From Desulfobacca acetoxidans DSM 11109 (lineage in GTDB: Bacteria; Desulfobacterota; Desulfobaccia; Desulfobaccales; Desulfobaccaceae), in contig NC_015388.1 in the NCBI RefSeq assembly GCF_000195295.1, positions 1,984,001-2,048,000 on the forward strand: DNA of 64,000 nucleotides, read 5' to 3'. Position numbers and translations under genes: made by a program. Within the stretch, counting starts at the first letter, position 1; every line of letters starts with the position of its first letter. Below the pieces are notes generated by a model. The model did no database searches. It worked only from the letters and a program-made list of their open reading frames with translations, and had not been told where the DNA came from. Positions 1-8,001 of the stretch are shown one piece after another.

Positions 1-177
1 AGCAATCCAAGGCAGAAAGGTTTCCCGGCCGCTCCGCTTTAACCGCTGCTCGACCCGAAATTCGTGATGACAGGCCGTATACACTACATACCAGGAAGCC
101 GTCCCATTTCCCGCCGCTCCCCACACGCCGGCCGGGTAGTACGTCTGCTGGTAATTCCCTAGGCTTTCTTGGTACAT
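1..177 (-). CDS. NusG/RfaH-type antiterminator, N-terminal part (runs off the window)
   Basis: I read an open frame of 59 codons from an ATG at 177 to the window edge with no stop. Around residues 29-59 it has the WYVVYT...HEFRVEQRLKRSG...TFLPWI pattern, which is the start of the NusG N-terminal (NGN) domain as found in NusG, RfaH and UpxY-like specialised antiterminators. The about 28 residues before the WY motif make it longer at the N-terminus than housekeeping NusG, which favours a specialised paralogue of the kind that precedes polysaccharide or other long operons. A GGGG ribosome site lies about 6 bases before the ATG. The target operon would lie to the left of the window. Family membership is reasonably sure; specific role is inference. 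Confidence 0.7.
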   Translation of the reverse strand, partial: MYQESLGNYQQTYYPAGVWGAAGNGTASWYVVYTACHHEFRVEQRLKRSGRETFLPWIA

Positions 178-472
178 ACCAATCCCCTACAAACTTTGCA
201 GTTATAACAACTTACTTCATATCCTATCTATTATTTTAAAAGACTATTTAATTTATATTAATTGGATAATTTAAAGGCTTTTGCAAAATTCTTGTTATAG
301 GGTTAGGGTAATACTTCAGCTATCTGAGAGAATAGATCAAGGAATGACGGAGGGTGCCCACCCAGCAGCACTACAGCACCGACAGGCCCATCCGTAGTGG
401 CGAATCTTGTATTCGCCCCAAACAACTGAGGTGTTGCCTTTTTCTCAAAAAAACCATTTTATGTGGGAATCG
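178..472. other. Non-coding gap with AT-rich segment and one palindromic repeat
   Basis: The stretch 190-310 is strongly AT-rich and could hold the promoter of the antiterminator on the minus strand. The only structured element seen is the GGCGAA/TTCGCC palindrome at 394-419, listed separately. No convincing gene lies here: a short plus-strand frame that starts in the palindrome and runs into the next gene is antisense to it. Confidence 0.5.
394..419. repeat. Palindromic repeat family B, copy 1
   Basis: The sequence GTAGTGGCGAATCTTGTATT followed by CGCCCC folds as GGCGAAT/ATTCGCC around a short loop. Two related copies occur at 7235-7260 and 7267-7292. It lies just downstream of the minus-strand gene ending at 473, so it could act as a terminator for that operon. 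Confidence 0.55.
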
Positions 473-3088
473 TTAGGAGGAGTGGCGTTCCTGGATTTTC
501 TCGGAAGGGACGCTGCCGGCTTCGCCTTCGAAACGGTATCTGCCTGCCAGAAAAGCCTCGGCGTACCGATCTACCATGGCATCATCAGCCATGAGCATAT
601 CCCGTTGGCGGGCGCAGCCCATAAGGCGGCCCAGGAGGTCAAGCTTCTCCTCCAGCAGTTCCCGAGGGTATTTCCACAGCCGCCCTACGACCAGATCGCC
701 GGTTACTTCCACCTCAAAATCCAGTTTTTTTAGGACGGCGCCGAGAAACCGCACCCGCCGTCCCCGGCGTACTTCGTCGGCGGCGCCACCCTTAAAGCGG
801 AAGGTGATATAGTTGTCATTGCGGGTGTCGCTGACATAGGCGTCGATGGTGGCGAAGTGGTAGCCCAGACGCGAGCTGAAGTTCACGTAGTTTCGAGAGA
901 CGATGGCAAAGGTGCGGGACCAGAAGTCCGCATGTTCGGCCGGCGCCGCCGTCAAGGAGCGGGAAACTACGGAATAAAGGCCCTTGACATCGATGGGAAT
1001 AGGCCCGGCCCAGGAGATCTCCGGATGGCTGATGCCGCGCCACACGGCTTGCATGGGTATGGAGGTGATGGACTCCGGTGGAATGAACCTGGCATGGCGG
1101 CCGGTCTCGAGGCCTCCGCCAAGATCGATGATATGCAGGTTGAGAGGAATGGGCGTTTTGAGTCGGACTGATTGTATGTCATATTGGCTGGCCTGTTCCG
1201 CCAGCTTGAACATCTCGCTGATGCCCATCTGGTGGGCGAAGCGGGTGATATCGTGCAGAGTCTTGCAGGCGGCGGGCGTCAAGTCGCTTAACTTCGGATC
1301 TACCAGATTCAGGGGCGTAATCCAGCGCAGTACCCGGCGTAGCTTGGCGTAAATGGCGGTTTCGCTGACAGTGGCGGTTTTTTTGGCAGTTTCGGCCAGC
1401 AACTCCGGGATCTCGCCTTCATAGACGCGCAGGTGGGTGGCATCCAAAGTAATGATCTGGCCCGAACGGAGTGTTGTCGTTGCCTGGCCAGCGTCCACCA
1501 GGGTCGGGATCTTAAATTCGCGAGCCAGAATTGCCAGGTGGGAGGTGGCGCTGCCGATGTCGATGACCATGCCCCGGGCTTTATGAAGAATCATGCCGTA
1601 GCGGACGCTGGTATGTCTTGCCACCAGAATCGCCCCTTCCGGGAATTCACTTAGCTCCTGATCCTCGCCGATGACAAAAGCCGGTCCGCTGACCACCCCG
1701 AAACAGGCCACGGTGCCGTTGTCAATCAACACCGGATGACGCTCCTGCTCGAAAGCCGGAGAGGCTTCCTCCGGTTGCGAAGCCAAAACCTGTAACGGGC
1801 GGGTCTGCATCAGCACAATCGTTCCTGGCGGGTCAATGGCAAATTCAATGTCCTGCGGTTCCCCGAAATGGTCCTCCAATTGCAGTCCATAACGGCCAAT
1901 AGTCAGCAACTGTTCCTCGGTTAAGGCCGGTTGGGTCCTCTGGTCGCCGCTCACCGCCATAGTGGTCAAACCGGCGGCTCCCTCCAAGCCCGCTAAGAGT
2001 ATGGGTTTATCGTGAATATGTTGGTCAATGAGTGTTAAAGTCGGTTTCTTGGCCAGAAAAAACCGGTCCGGAGTCACCGCCCCGTCTACCACCGCCGGCC
2101 CCAAACCCCAGGTGGCGTCAATTAGGATGACGTCGCTGGCGCCACTCAGGGGGTCAACCGTGAACATGACCCCCGCCGCCGCGGCTGGCACCATGGCCAG
2201 GCAACCGACGCTCATGGCCTGCTCCCGGTGTGTCAGCCTTTTCTGGCAGAGATACACCAGAGCCCGCGGATTAAACTGGCTGGCCAGGACTTCCAGATAT
2301 GCCGGGAAGAAATCCTGAAAGGAAACATTTAATCTGGTAAGGAACAGGCCGGCAAAGGAAAATTCCTGATCCTCATAGATGCCGCTGCTTCTGAGGGCCA
2401 GAGGGGGGGCATATCCCAAAAGGGCTACTAACTGTTGGTAGTGTTGGGTGACTTCCTCCCGGAGTCGGGTCGGGATAACGGCCTCCCGGAAGGCCATTTT
2501 TAACGACTCGCCCTCTGCCGTCAGTTCTTCCAGGTTGTTCGGATCGATAGTATATAAAAGGTGCCGGATGCGGTCGGTCAGGTCATTCTCGGCCACGACT
2601 GAATGATAGGCCGCATGGGTGAGGGCAAAGCCATCAGGTGTAGGAAGACCTAGACGGTTTTTCATTTCGCCCAGATTGGCGTTTTTTGCGCCTACCTGGC
2701 TCAGGTGGCGCCGGTCTATCTGAGTGAGGGGCAGGGCCAGGGGAATGATCTCATCCGGCAAAGCCGTAGAGACTTCACTAGAAATTTTGGTTTGTAAATC
2801 CTCATAGATGCCTTTGATAGCCTCATACCGGTTGTCACCCAGGACATTGAGCGCTTCAACGATGATCCCGACCTTGGCCAGGATCGAGCTGCTGCGAGAG
2901 CGGATAAACTGGATATCAAAGACAAAATCACCTTCGGCAACCGATTCCAGCCGCGCCATGAGCTCCAGGGCGTCATTGTTGGCATCCAAAAGATTTTTAA
3001 AACTCTCGTATTTTTTCTTAAAGGCTTCCATCCCCGAGCTCGGGGCGGATTTGCCTTTACCTTTAAACCATCTAAAAATATTCAACAA
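473..3088 (-). CDS. PEP synthase/PPDK-like protein (ATP-grasp plus swivelling His domain)
   Basis: 871 aa. Residues about 130-435 form the pyruvate-phosphate-dikinase ATP-grasp domain: VGAKNANLGEM, then ALRSS at 231-235 with the conserved Arg233, and EPQDIEFA near 410. Residues about 455-560 form the swivelling phosphohistidine domain with ATSHLAILARE, where His517 is the expected phospho-acceptor. The C-terminal 300 residues do not look like the PEP/pyruvate TIM barrel of PpsA or PpdK, so this is not a standard PEP synthase. It is closer in layout to rifampicin-phosphotransferase-like or regulatory PPDK homologues. The start used is TTG with GGAAG before it; ATG at 3031 is an alternative. 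It is the last gene of a kinase-receiver-receiver operon, so the acceptor of its phosphoryl group may be linked to that signalling chain (inference). Confidence 0.75.
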   Translation of the reverse strand: MLNIFRWFKGKGKSAPSSGMEAFKKKYESFKNLLDANNDALELMARLESVAEGDFVFDIQFIRSRSSSILAKVGIIVEALNVLGDNRYEAIKGIYEDLQTKISSEVSTALPDEIIPLALPLTQIDRRHLSQVGAKNANLGEMKNRLGLPTPDGFALTHAAYHSVVAENDLTDRIRHLLYTIDPNNLEELTAEGESLKMAFREAVIPTRLREEVTQHYQQLVALLGYAPPLALRSSGIYEDQEFSFAGLFLTRLNVSFQDFFPAYLEVLASQFNPRALVYLCQKRLTHREQAMSVGCLAMVPAAAAGVMFTVDPLSGASDVILIDATWGLGPAVVDGAVTPDRFFLAKKPTLTLIDQHIHDKPILLAGLEGAAGLTTMAVSGDQRTQPALTEEQLLTIGRYGLQLEDHFGEPQDIEFAIDPPGTIVLMQTRPLQVLASQPEEASPAFEQERHPVLIDNGTVACFGVVSGPAFVIGEDQELSEFPEGAILVARHTSVRYGMILHKARGMVIDIGSATSHLAILAREFKIPTLVDAGQATTTLRSGQIITLDATHLRVYEGEIPELLAETAKKTATVSETAIYAKLRRVLRWITPLNLVDPKLSDLTPAACKTLHDITRFAHQMGISEMFKLAEQASQYDIQSVRLKTPIPLNLHIIDLGGGLETGRHARFIPPESITSIPMQAVWRGISHPEISWAGPIPIDVKGLYSVVSRSLTAAPAEHADFWSRTFAIVSRNYVNFSSRLGYHFATIDAYVSDTRNDNYITFRFKGGAADEVRRGRRVRFLGAVLKKLDFEVEVTGDLVVGRLWKYPRELLEEKLDLLGRLMGCARQRDMLMADDAMVDRYAEAFLAGRYRFEGEAGSVPSEKIQERHSS

Positions 3089-3114
3089 CGTTCTTCCACC
3101 GATCCCCCCCAGGA

Positions 3115-3504
3115 CTAGGCCCGGGCTTGGGATTTCCGCCGCTGATTGAAGGCTTTATTGATAGTCATCAATATCTGTTCTTTGCGGAAAGGCTTTGTAA
3201 TGTAATCAAAAGCGCCCTGGCGCATGGCCTCCACTGCCGACTCAATGGTGCCAAAGGCAGTCATGATGATAAAAGGCGTGTCGGGATCCAGGTCTTTGAC
3301 CAGCTTCAAAAGTTCGATCCCTTCCATTTGAGGCATCCGCAGATCGCTGATAAAGACATCGGCGTGGTGCTCCCGGTGCCAATCAAGGGCCTGCTTAGGG
3401 TCGGTAGTGGTTAAAATAGTATAATCGGTCTTTTCCGTCAGGATTAACTTCAACAGATCCAACAGATCCGGTTCATCGTCGATTATTACAATAGTCTCTG
3501 GCAT
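3115..3504 (-). CDS. Single-domain response regulator (receiver)
   Basis: 129 aa, a bare receiver domain. Acidic pocket IDDEPD at 8-13, phospho-acceptor Asp54 in FISDLRMP, switch Thr in IIMTAFG, and Lys in YITKPF. There is no output domain, so it acts by protein contact or as a phospho-relay. I chose ATG 3504 because GAGGA lies 9 bases before it; a GTG at 3513 sits too close to that site. It lies between the near-identical receiver upstream and the PPDK-like gene downstream. Confidence 0.9.
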   Translation of the reverse strand: MPETIVIIDDEPDLLDLLKLILTEKTDYTILTTTDPKQALDWHREHHADVFISDLRMPQMEGIELLKLVKDLDPDTPFIIMTAFGTIESAVEAMRQGAFDYITKPFRKEQILMTINKAFNQRRKSQARA

Positions 3505-3595
3505 TACCTGCACTCCTCAGCCAAACCCTCGGGCAGATTCCTGGCTGCCTCCCCAAGATCCATCCTTGAAGCAAGGAAGAGACTCTGTCAGCTTC

Positions 3596-4021
3596 TCATT
3601 GGGAAGAAGATTCCTGCATCATGCGCTTCAGTTCCCGGTTTTCCTTGATCATGCCCCGCCATTCCAAGGCCCGGGAGATGGCCACCAGAATCTGTTCTTT
3701 GCGAAAGGGTTTGGTAATAAAATCATAAGCGCCCTGGCGGACTGCTTCTTCTGCCGACTCGATGGTGCCAAAGGCGGTGATCATAACCACTGGCGTATCG
3801 GGATCGTGCTGTTTTACCGCCTTAATAACCTCAATCCCATCCATGGAGGGCATCTTCAGGTCGGTAATGACCAGGTCGAAGGTATCGCGGGTCAGCAGCT
3901 CGGTCAGTTCCAAAGGATTGTTGGTCGTCGTCACCTGGTGGGGTGTCTTATCCGTAATGATCATCTCCAGCATATCCAGCATATCCGGCTCATCATCAAC
4001 AAGTAATATTTTGGCGGACAT
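3596..4021 (-). CDS. Single-domain response regulator (receiver), second copy
   Basis: 141 aa. Receiver with VDDEPDM, Asp54 in VITDLKMP, VMITAFGTIESAEEAVRQGA and DFITKPFRKEQIL. It is clearly a paralogue of the next receiver (shared AFGTIESA and TKPFRKEQIL), so the pair likely arose by tandem duplication. The C-terminus adds a short charged helix instead of an output domain. ATG 4021 is preferred over 4027 because AGAGG is correctly spaced to it. It begins only about 10 bases after the stop of the sensor kinase, so it is translationally linked and is its probable partner. Confidence 0.9.
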   Translation of the reverse strand: MSAKILLVDDEPDMLDMLEMIITDKTPHQVTTTNNPLELTELLTRDTFDLVITDLKMPSMDGIEVIKAVKQHDPDTPVVMITAFGTIESAEEAVRQGAYDFITKPFRKEQILVAISRALEWRGMIKENRELKRMMQESSSQ

Positions 4022-4031
4022 TCTCATCCTC

Positions 4032-6254
4032 TTAGACGGTGCTTTCTCCCCTGTTATTTTGGGCGGCTGGCAGGGTGATAGTAAAGGTGGAGCCGCTTTC
4101 CTCCTTTCCCACTTCCTCTTGGGCTTTACTGACGCAGTTTATGGAACCGCCGAATTTGGTGATGATGCCATAACTGACAGACAAGCCCAGGCCGGTGCCT
4201 TCCCCTACCTTGCGAGTGGTAAAGAAAGGATCGTAGATTTTCGGCAGGTGTTCTTTTTTGATGCCCACCCCCGTATCGATAAAGAGAATCTGTACCTCAG
4301 CCCCATTTTTCAAAGAACGCGTGGCGATTGTCAAACGGCCCCCCTCCGGCATGGCTTTGACGGCGTTGGTAATGAGATTCAGAAAGACTTGCTGCAGTTG
4401 CGCCGCATCGCCGTTCACCCGGGGCAATCTCTCCTCCAGTTCTAGCTGGTATTCAATTTTTCTGGTAAAAAGGGTGTTGCGGACTACTTCCAGGACCATC
4501 TCAATATTGCGGTTGACATCAGTATCGTGCTGCACCTCCTCCGGAGCACGGGCAAAGGTCATGAGATTTTCCACGATTCTTTTGCAGTTGTTGCCCTGGC
4601 GTTCGATGGTCTGCAAGATTTTATACTGCTTGCTGTCGGCTTCGGTTTTCTCCAACAACATGTCCGTGTAACCCAGGATAATGGCCAACGGATTATTGAT
4701 CTCATGAGCTACACCGGCGGCCAACTGCCCCAGTGAAGCAAGCTTCTCGGTAAAGTATAACTGCTCCTCCATCTTCCTGGCCATGGTGACATCATGGGCG
4801 ATGAGCAGGACGCTAACCACCTGTTCGCCTTCGATAATCGGCGTCAGGTTGATATTAAGATGGTATTCTTTGCCGCCAAGGACAACTTCCAGAAAAACCC
4901 GGCGGCCGGTCTGGGTCTGGAAGACATCGTCGATCTGATGACCCAATGTGACATTGGCTGACCCTGGAAGAATGGCCGCCAACGACTTGCCGATGATGCC
5001 GCGGGGGGTGTAGCCGAAAAATTTGGCGCCAAAACGGTTAATCGAAACAATCTCCTTATGTATGTCCACGGTGAGAATGGAATCCTCCGCCGACTCCACC
5101 AGGGATTTATACAATTTCTCTGATTTTTCCAGTTCGTCCGTCGATTTTTTCAATGCCGCAGTCTTGCGTTGCACTTCCATTTCCAGGGCTGCGGACCAAC
5201 GGCTTTCATAAAAAATAATTACGCCGCCGGCCATGAGAATCAGAATGATTATGCCCCCCTGGAGTAGAAATTGCCGGAGATAAACTTCGTGAATCACTCC
5301 CTCCACTTCCGCCTGGGGTGCTACTACTGCCAGAGACCAGATCAGCTGCTCATTATCACCTTTCAGGTGAATAGGGGCGAAGGCAATGAACTTTTTCATC
5401 TTCTGCTCAATGCCCCGGTGCCAGCCGCTCCAGTACCAAGAGGCACCCTCCCGACCGGCCAACATCTTTTCGCGCTGAATCTTATTGATTTCACTGAAAG
5501 ATATCGTAAAATGGGACCGCTTCCGACGCACCTCAAAAGCGTTTTTACCGATAAATTCCTCTTCCGGATGGTAGAGGAAAAAACCCCGGCCGTCTATTAC
5601 CCAGGCATAGCCGGTCTGGCCGGAGCGAAGGTTTTGGACGAATTTCTTTACAAACGAGGACGGATTGAGTAAAAAGTAGAGCGTTCCGGTGAACTGACGC
5701 GAAGCAACCGGATGACTTTCATCCACCGAAACCTGGTAGGTGGGTATGGCAATCAATAAATAGGCGTTATCATCCGGCGAGGAACGTAAATCGGCCCCCA
5801 CCTGCTCCAGTAAAAATTTGTTTAGGTGACCGGGGTCTCTGATCCATGATAGCCAGCCAAGATTGGCAAAATCAACTTTTTTGACCGAACTCCGGTTATT
5901 TGCGGTTAACTGGTTCAGTTGGCTGCCCGCAGCATTCAAAAACCCGATCTCCACCACCCCGAGGTCTCTGACGGTATCCATGGTAATCTGCATCCGGTTG
6001 GGCCAGGAGACTTCCAGATATTGTATCGAGGGAGACAGATTCAAGGTGTGCAGTTCATTCTGGATAAACCTAAACTTGTCTTCGATGTCCGAGGCCGCCC
6101 CCTGGGCGATCACCAACTGCTGCTGGTTAAATTGTTCGCTGATAACCTCCCGCATCTTATCGGCGGACATCAGTCCCAGGATAAAAGCCCCGACAAGCAC
6201 CAAAAAGGTGATAACGCCAACAATAACATAGACCTTTGTCGAAACTAAGCGCAC
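4032..6254 (-). CDS. Membrane sensor histidine kinase (dCache-PAS-HisKA-HATPase)
   Basis: 740 aa. A hydrophobic segment at about residues 8-28 and another near 330-352 flank a periplasmic region of about 300 residues with the look of a dCache ligand-binding domain (YAWVIDGRGFFLYHPEE is typical). A cytoplasmic PAS domain follows (about 385-495), then HisKA with LGQLAAGVAHEINNPLA, where His517 is the phosphorylation site, and a HATPase domain with DTGVGI and GEGTGLGLSVSYGI. The start is GTG with AAAGGTG 7 bases before it. It is the first gene of the operon leading to two receivers and the PPDK-like enzyme. Ligand unknown; Cache domains of this type often bind small organic acids or amino acids. 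Confidence 0.9.
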   Translation of the reverse strand: MRLVSTKVYVIVGVITFLVLVGAFILGLMSADKMREVISEQFNQQQLVIAQGAASDIEDKFRFIQNELHTLNLSPSIQYLEVSWPNRMQITMDTVRDLGVVEIGFLNAAGSQLNQLTANNRSSVKKVDFANLGWLSWIRDPGHLNKFLLEQVGADLRSSPDDNAYLLIAIPTYQVSVDESHPVASRQFTGTLYFLLNPSSFVKKFVQNLRSGQTGYAWVIDGRGFFLYHPEEEFIGKNAFEVRRKRSHFTISFSEINKIQREKMLAGREGASWYWSGWHRGIEQKMKKFIAFAPIHLKGDNEQLIWSLAVVAPQAEVEGVIHEVYLRQFLLQGGIIILILMAGGVIIFYESRWSAALEMEVQRKTAALKKSTDELEKSEKLYKSLVESAEDSILTVDIHKEIVSINRFGAKFFGYTPRGIIGKSLAAILPGSANVTLGHQIDDVFQTQTGRRVFLEVVLGGKEYHLNINLTPIIEGEQVVSVLLIAHDVTMARKMEEQLYFTEKLASLGQLAAGVAHEINNPLAIILGYTDMLLEKTEADSKQYKILQTIERQGNNCKRIVENLMTFARAPEEVQHDTDVNRNIEMVLEVVRNTLFTRKIEYQLELEERLPRVNGDAAQLQQVFLNLITNAVKAMPEGGRLTIATRSLKNGAEVQILFIDTGVGIKKEHLPKIYDPFFTTRKVGEGTGLGLSVSYGIITKFGGSINCVSKAQEEVGKEESGSTFTITLPAAQNNRGESTV

Positions 6255-6366
6255 CAGTTACACCTTTGGCTGGGAGAAATCAATGGACCGACACCAGGTC
6301 GGGTTTCATAGGAATGGCTATTGCCTATCGGGCAATTACAAAACCCAAAAGTCATTTACTGCTATA

Positions 6367-6400
6367 CGCAGCACAGGCTTTCTAATCTCTGCAGTAATTA
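6367..6400 (+). repeat. Palindromic repeat family A, degenerate copy
   Basis: GCAGCACAGGCTTTCTAATC then TCTGCAGTAATT: the left arm matches the family consensus (GTAGCACAGGCTTTCTAGCC TGTGCAGAAGTTAT) while the right arm is mutated. It lies upstream of the sensor kinase gene. Confidence 0.5.
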
Positions 6401-6652
6401 TTGTATACTTAACTCGCTGCCAATCCAAGATATCTACTGACAGGGGAATTATTGGTGAGCCGGACGGCGCGCCCGTCTCCCCGCCAGCCTGAAAAATACA
6501 ATGCTACATGTTATTATGAAACAATTGCAATGGCAAGTTTTTCTGGAAAATAGACCGGCTAAACCGGCCCAGGTCATCTTGGACCTGTTGGCCGGAATGG
6601 CCAGGTAAGGGAGGTCAATTGAGGGGAAAATAGCAGGAGCACACGAAAAAAA

Positions 6653-6894
6653 CACTTATATAAAAACCGTGAGCCGTGAGCCGTGAGCCGTGAGCCGTGA
6701 GCCGTGAGCAGCAATAACATTATTGTGAGCAGCCGCCACGATTCTGTTTTTATGCTTCGTTGTGTTCGGCAGAACATGAGCACTTATATAAAAACCGTGA
6801 GCCGTGAGCCGTGAGCCGTGAGCAGCAAAAACATTATTGTGAGCAGCCGCCACGATTCTGTTCTTATGCTTCGTTGTGATCACGAGGACATGCC
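6653..6894 (+). repeat. Tandem duplication of about 120 bp with variable CCGTGAG heptamer arrays
   Basis: Two head-to-tail units (6653-6780 and 6781-6894). Each starts CACTTATATAAAAA, continues with a run of the heptamer CCGTGAG, then CAGCAATAACATTATTGTGA or a close variant, and then a shared AGCAGCCGCCACGATTCTGT segment. The first unit carries six heptamers (6667-6708), the second four (6795-6822). The distal half recurs in decayed form at about 6985-7020. The difference in heptamer number between otherwise near-identical units points to slipped-strand variation. Confidence 0.85.
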
Positions 6895-6910
6895 GATTTA
6901 TATGAAAGAA

Positions 6911-6936
6911 GGTGGTGCAGGCTTTCCAGCCGGCAT
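6911..6936 (+). repeat. Palindromic repeat family A, copy
   Basis: GGTGGTGCAGGCTTTCCAGC CGGCAT, a family-A variant with compensated arms (GCAGGC/GCCGGC). It directly follows the tandem duplication. Confidence 0.5.
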
Positions 6937-7118
6937 ACCCATGCACAGGCCAGGAGGCCTATGCCACCAATCATTCTTTCATATTTCGTTGTGATCACCA
7001 GGACATGACAATTTATATGCTGCGAAGCAATCAACGTCATTGTATTATTTATAGAATGCCCGCAGACCATGATAATATTCAGTGTCCTGACAAACCCTGA
7101 CCTTACCTTAAGCCATGG

Positions 7119-7170
7119 AAATCACTTGCGGGCGGTACAGGTTTTATGACCGGCGCAAAAGTTATTTTCT
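7119..7170 (+). repeat. Palindromic repeat family A, copy
   Basis: AAATCACTTGCGGGCGGTAC AGGTTTTATGACCGGCGCAA then AAGTTATTTTC. The flanks match the copy at 25148-25200 (AAATCATTTGCCGG...), so the mobile or conserved unit is longer than the central hairpin, about 50 bp. Confidence 0.5.
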
Positions 7171-7234
7171 TGTTAACTCGGAACCCGGAGCTTATTTTCT
7201 CGGTAGATACCTGCACATGATAAAACTGCTTTTT

Positions 7235-7292
7235 GTAGGGGCGAACCTTGTGTTCGCCTACTGCCTGTAGAGGTGAACCTCGTGTTTACCTC
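7235..7292. terminator. Two family-B palindromes, probable gas-vesicle operon terminator
   Basis: GTAGGGGCGAACCTTGTGTT CGCCTA (7235-7260) and GTAGAGGTGAACCTCGTGTT TACCTC (7267-7292). On the minus strand they lie directly after the gvpJ stop codon at 7299, and each folds into a stem of about 7 bp. The second hairpin in transcription order is followed by CCTACAAAAAG rather than a T run, so termination, if it happens, may need Rho; a role in 3-prime end protection is equally possible. Confidence 0.45.
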
Positions 7293-7298
7293 GGCAAA

Positions 7299-7607
7299 TT
7301 AAGCCCCGGCCATGGCGACAGCCGATTCCAGGCGCCCCAACCGTTCGTTGATCATGGCCAGGGTGTCGGCTTCAGGTTGGGCCTGGCGACTCAGTGCCGG
7401 ATTGGTCACCCACCAGTCGATACCCAACTCTTTGGCCTTGTCCACCGAACAGATCACCAGGCGAATCTGCAGGGTAAGAAGTTCTACTTCCACCAGCCGG
7501 ATTTTGATATCCCCCGCAATAACAATTCCTTTGTCCAAGATGCGTTCCAGCAGATCTGCCAGGTTGGTGCTCTCAATGGAACTCTGGATGCCGCGTTGTC
7601 TAGTCAT
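7299..7607 (-). CDS. gvpJ: Gas vesicle protein GvpJ (GvpA-family minor shell protein)
   Basis: 102 aa. Residues about 10-60 carry the GvpA/J/M signature: [20 protein letters not shown] then IRLVEVELLTLQIRLVICSV. In GvpA the same place reads [21 protein letters not shown]. GvpJ-type proteins are minor components that start vesicle assembly or sit at the tips. The C-terminal 40 residues are a GvpJ-like extension absent from GvpA. Its position right after gvpK, as the last gene of the operon, matches the S-K-J order of Bacillus megaterium. GGAGG precedes the ATG. Confidence 0.88.
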   Translation of the reverse strand: MTRQRGIQSSIESTNLADLLERILDKGIVIAGDIKIRLVEVELLTLQIRLVICSVDKAKELGIDWWVTNPALSRQAQPEADTLAMINERLGRLESAVAMAGA

Positions 7608-7620
7608 CTTCTTTTCCTCC

Positions 7621-7989
7621 TTAAAGGAGTTGGCCTAAAGGGCCAAGGTCGATGTTCAAATCTTCCTCTTCGAGGCCAAACTCTTGCCGCAGTCGGTCAA
7701 TTTCTTGGGCCTGCCTCATAAGTGTCACTCCCAAGCGTTCAATCTGATCCTCGGTGAGAGAACCGGCTTCAATGCGGCGGATGCTCTGCCGCTCCAGCAG
7801 CTCGTGCAGAAGTTTTACCAGGGTTAATACTAATTGTCCGAGACTGTTCTTGAGATTATCCTGATCCAGATTGATCCGGGGAATCGGCTCACCCCGGATA
7901 TGTGCCGGTCCCGATGTCCCTTCCTGCATTATCCGGGCGAAATCGTTCATAGTCTCGGACTCGACGTGATTCACCGCAACAGACGCCAT
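7621..7989 (-). CDS. gvpK: Gas vesicle protein GvpK
   Basis: 122 aa. The GvpK family core is clear: NLDQDNLKNSLGQLVLTLVK-like motif (IDLDQDNLKNSLGQLVLTLV in pattern), LLHELLERQSIRRIEAG, and LTEDQIERLGVTLMRQAQEI, ending in LNIDLGPLGQLL, which is the usual GvpK C-terminus. GvpK is an accessory assembly protein of unclear biochemical role that is needed for vesicle formation. ATG 7989 is chosen over 7995 because AAAGGAG sits 7 bases before it. It lies between the GvpS-like and GvpJ genes with gaps of about 12 bases. Confidence 0.92.
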   Translation of the reverse strand: MASVAVNHVESETMNDFARIMQEGTSGPAHIRGEPIPRINLDQDNLKNSLGQLVLTLVKLLHELLERQSIRRIEAGSLTEDQIERLGVTLMRQAQEIDRLRQEFGLEEEDLNIDLGPLGQLL

Positions 7990-8001
7990 ATTCATACTCC
8001 T

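Larger units (their letters stand above)
6255..7298. other. Repeat-rich non-coding region, about 1 kb
   Basis: No believable gene. It holds a degenerate family-A palindrome (6367-6400), a heptamer-bearing tandem duplication (6653-6894), further family-A copies (6911-6936, 7119-7170), a decayed third copy of the tandem unit's distal half (about 6985-7020), and two family-B palindromes (7235-7292). Short frames read through the heptamers only because a 7-base repeat cycles all frames. The region separates two minus-strand operons, so it must contain the promoter of the kinase operon near 6260-6450. Confidence 0.6.

Noticed and set aside
407-733. Plus-strand frame of 108 codons at the left end
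   Set aside because: It is mostly antisense to the 3-prime end of the PPDK-like gene and begins inside a palindromic repeat; no ribosome site.
6653-6894. Possible CRISPR array
   Set aside because: The repeats are 7-base tandem units and a 120-bp direct duplication without unique spacers, and no cas gene is nearby.
6574-7070. Several short minus-strand frames with AHGSRLT repeats
   Set aside because: They are produced by the cycling heptamer and have no ribosome sites; the repeat number differs between the two units by a non-multiple of three.
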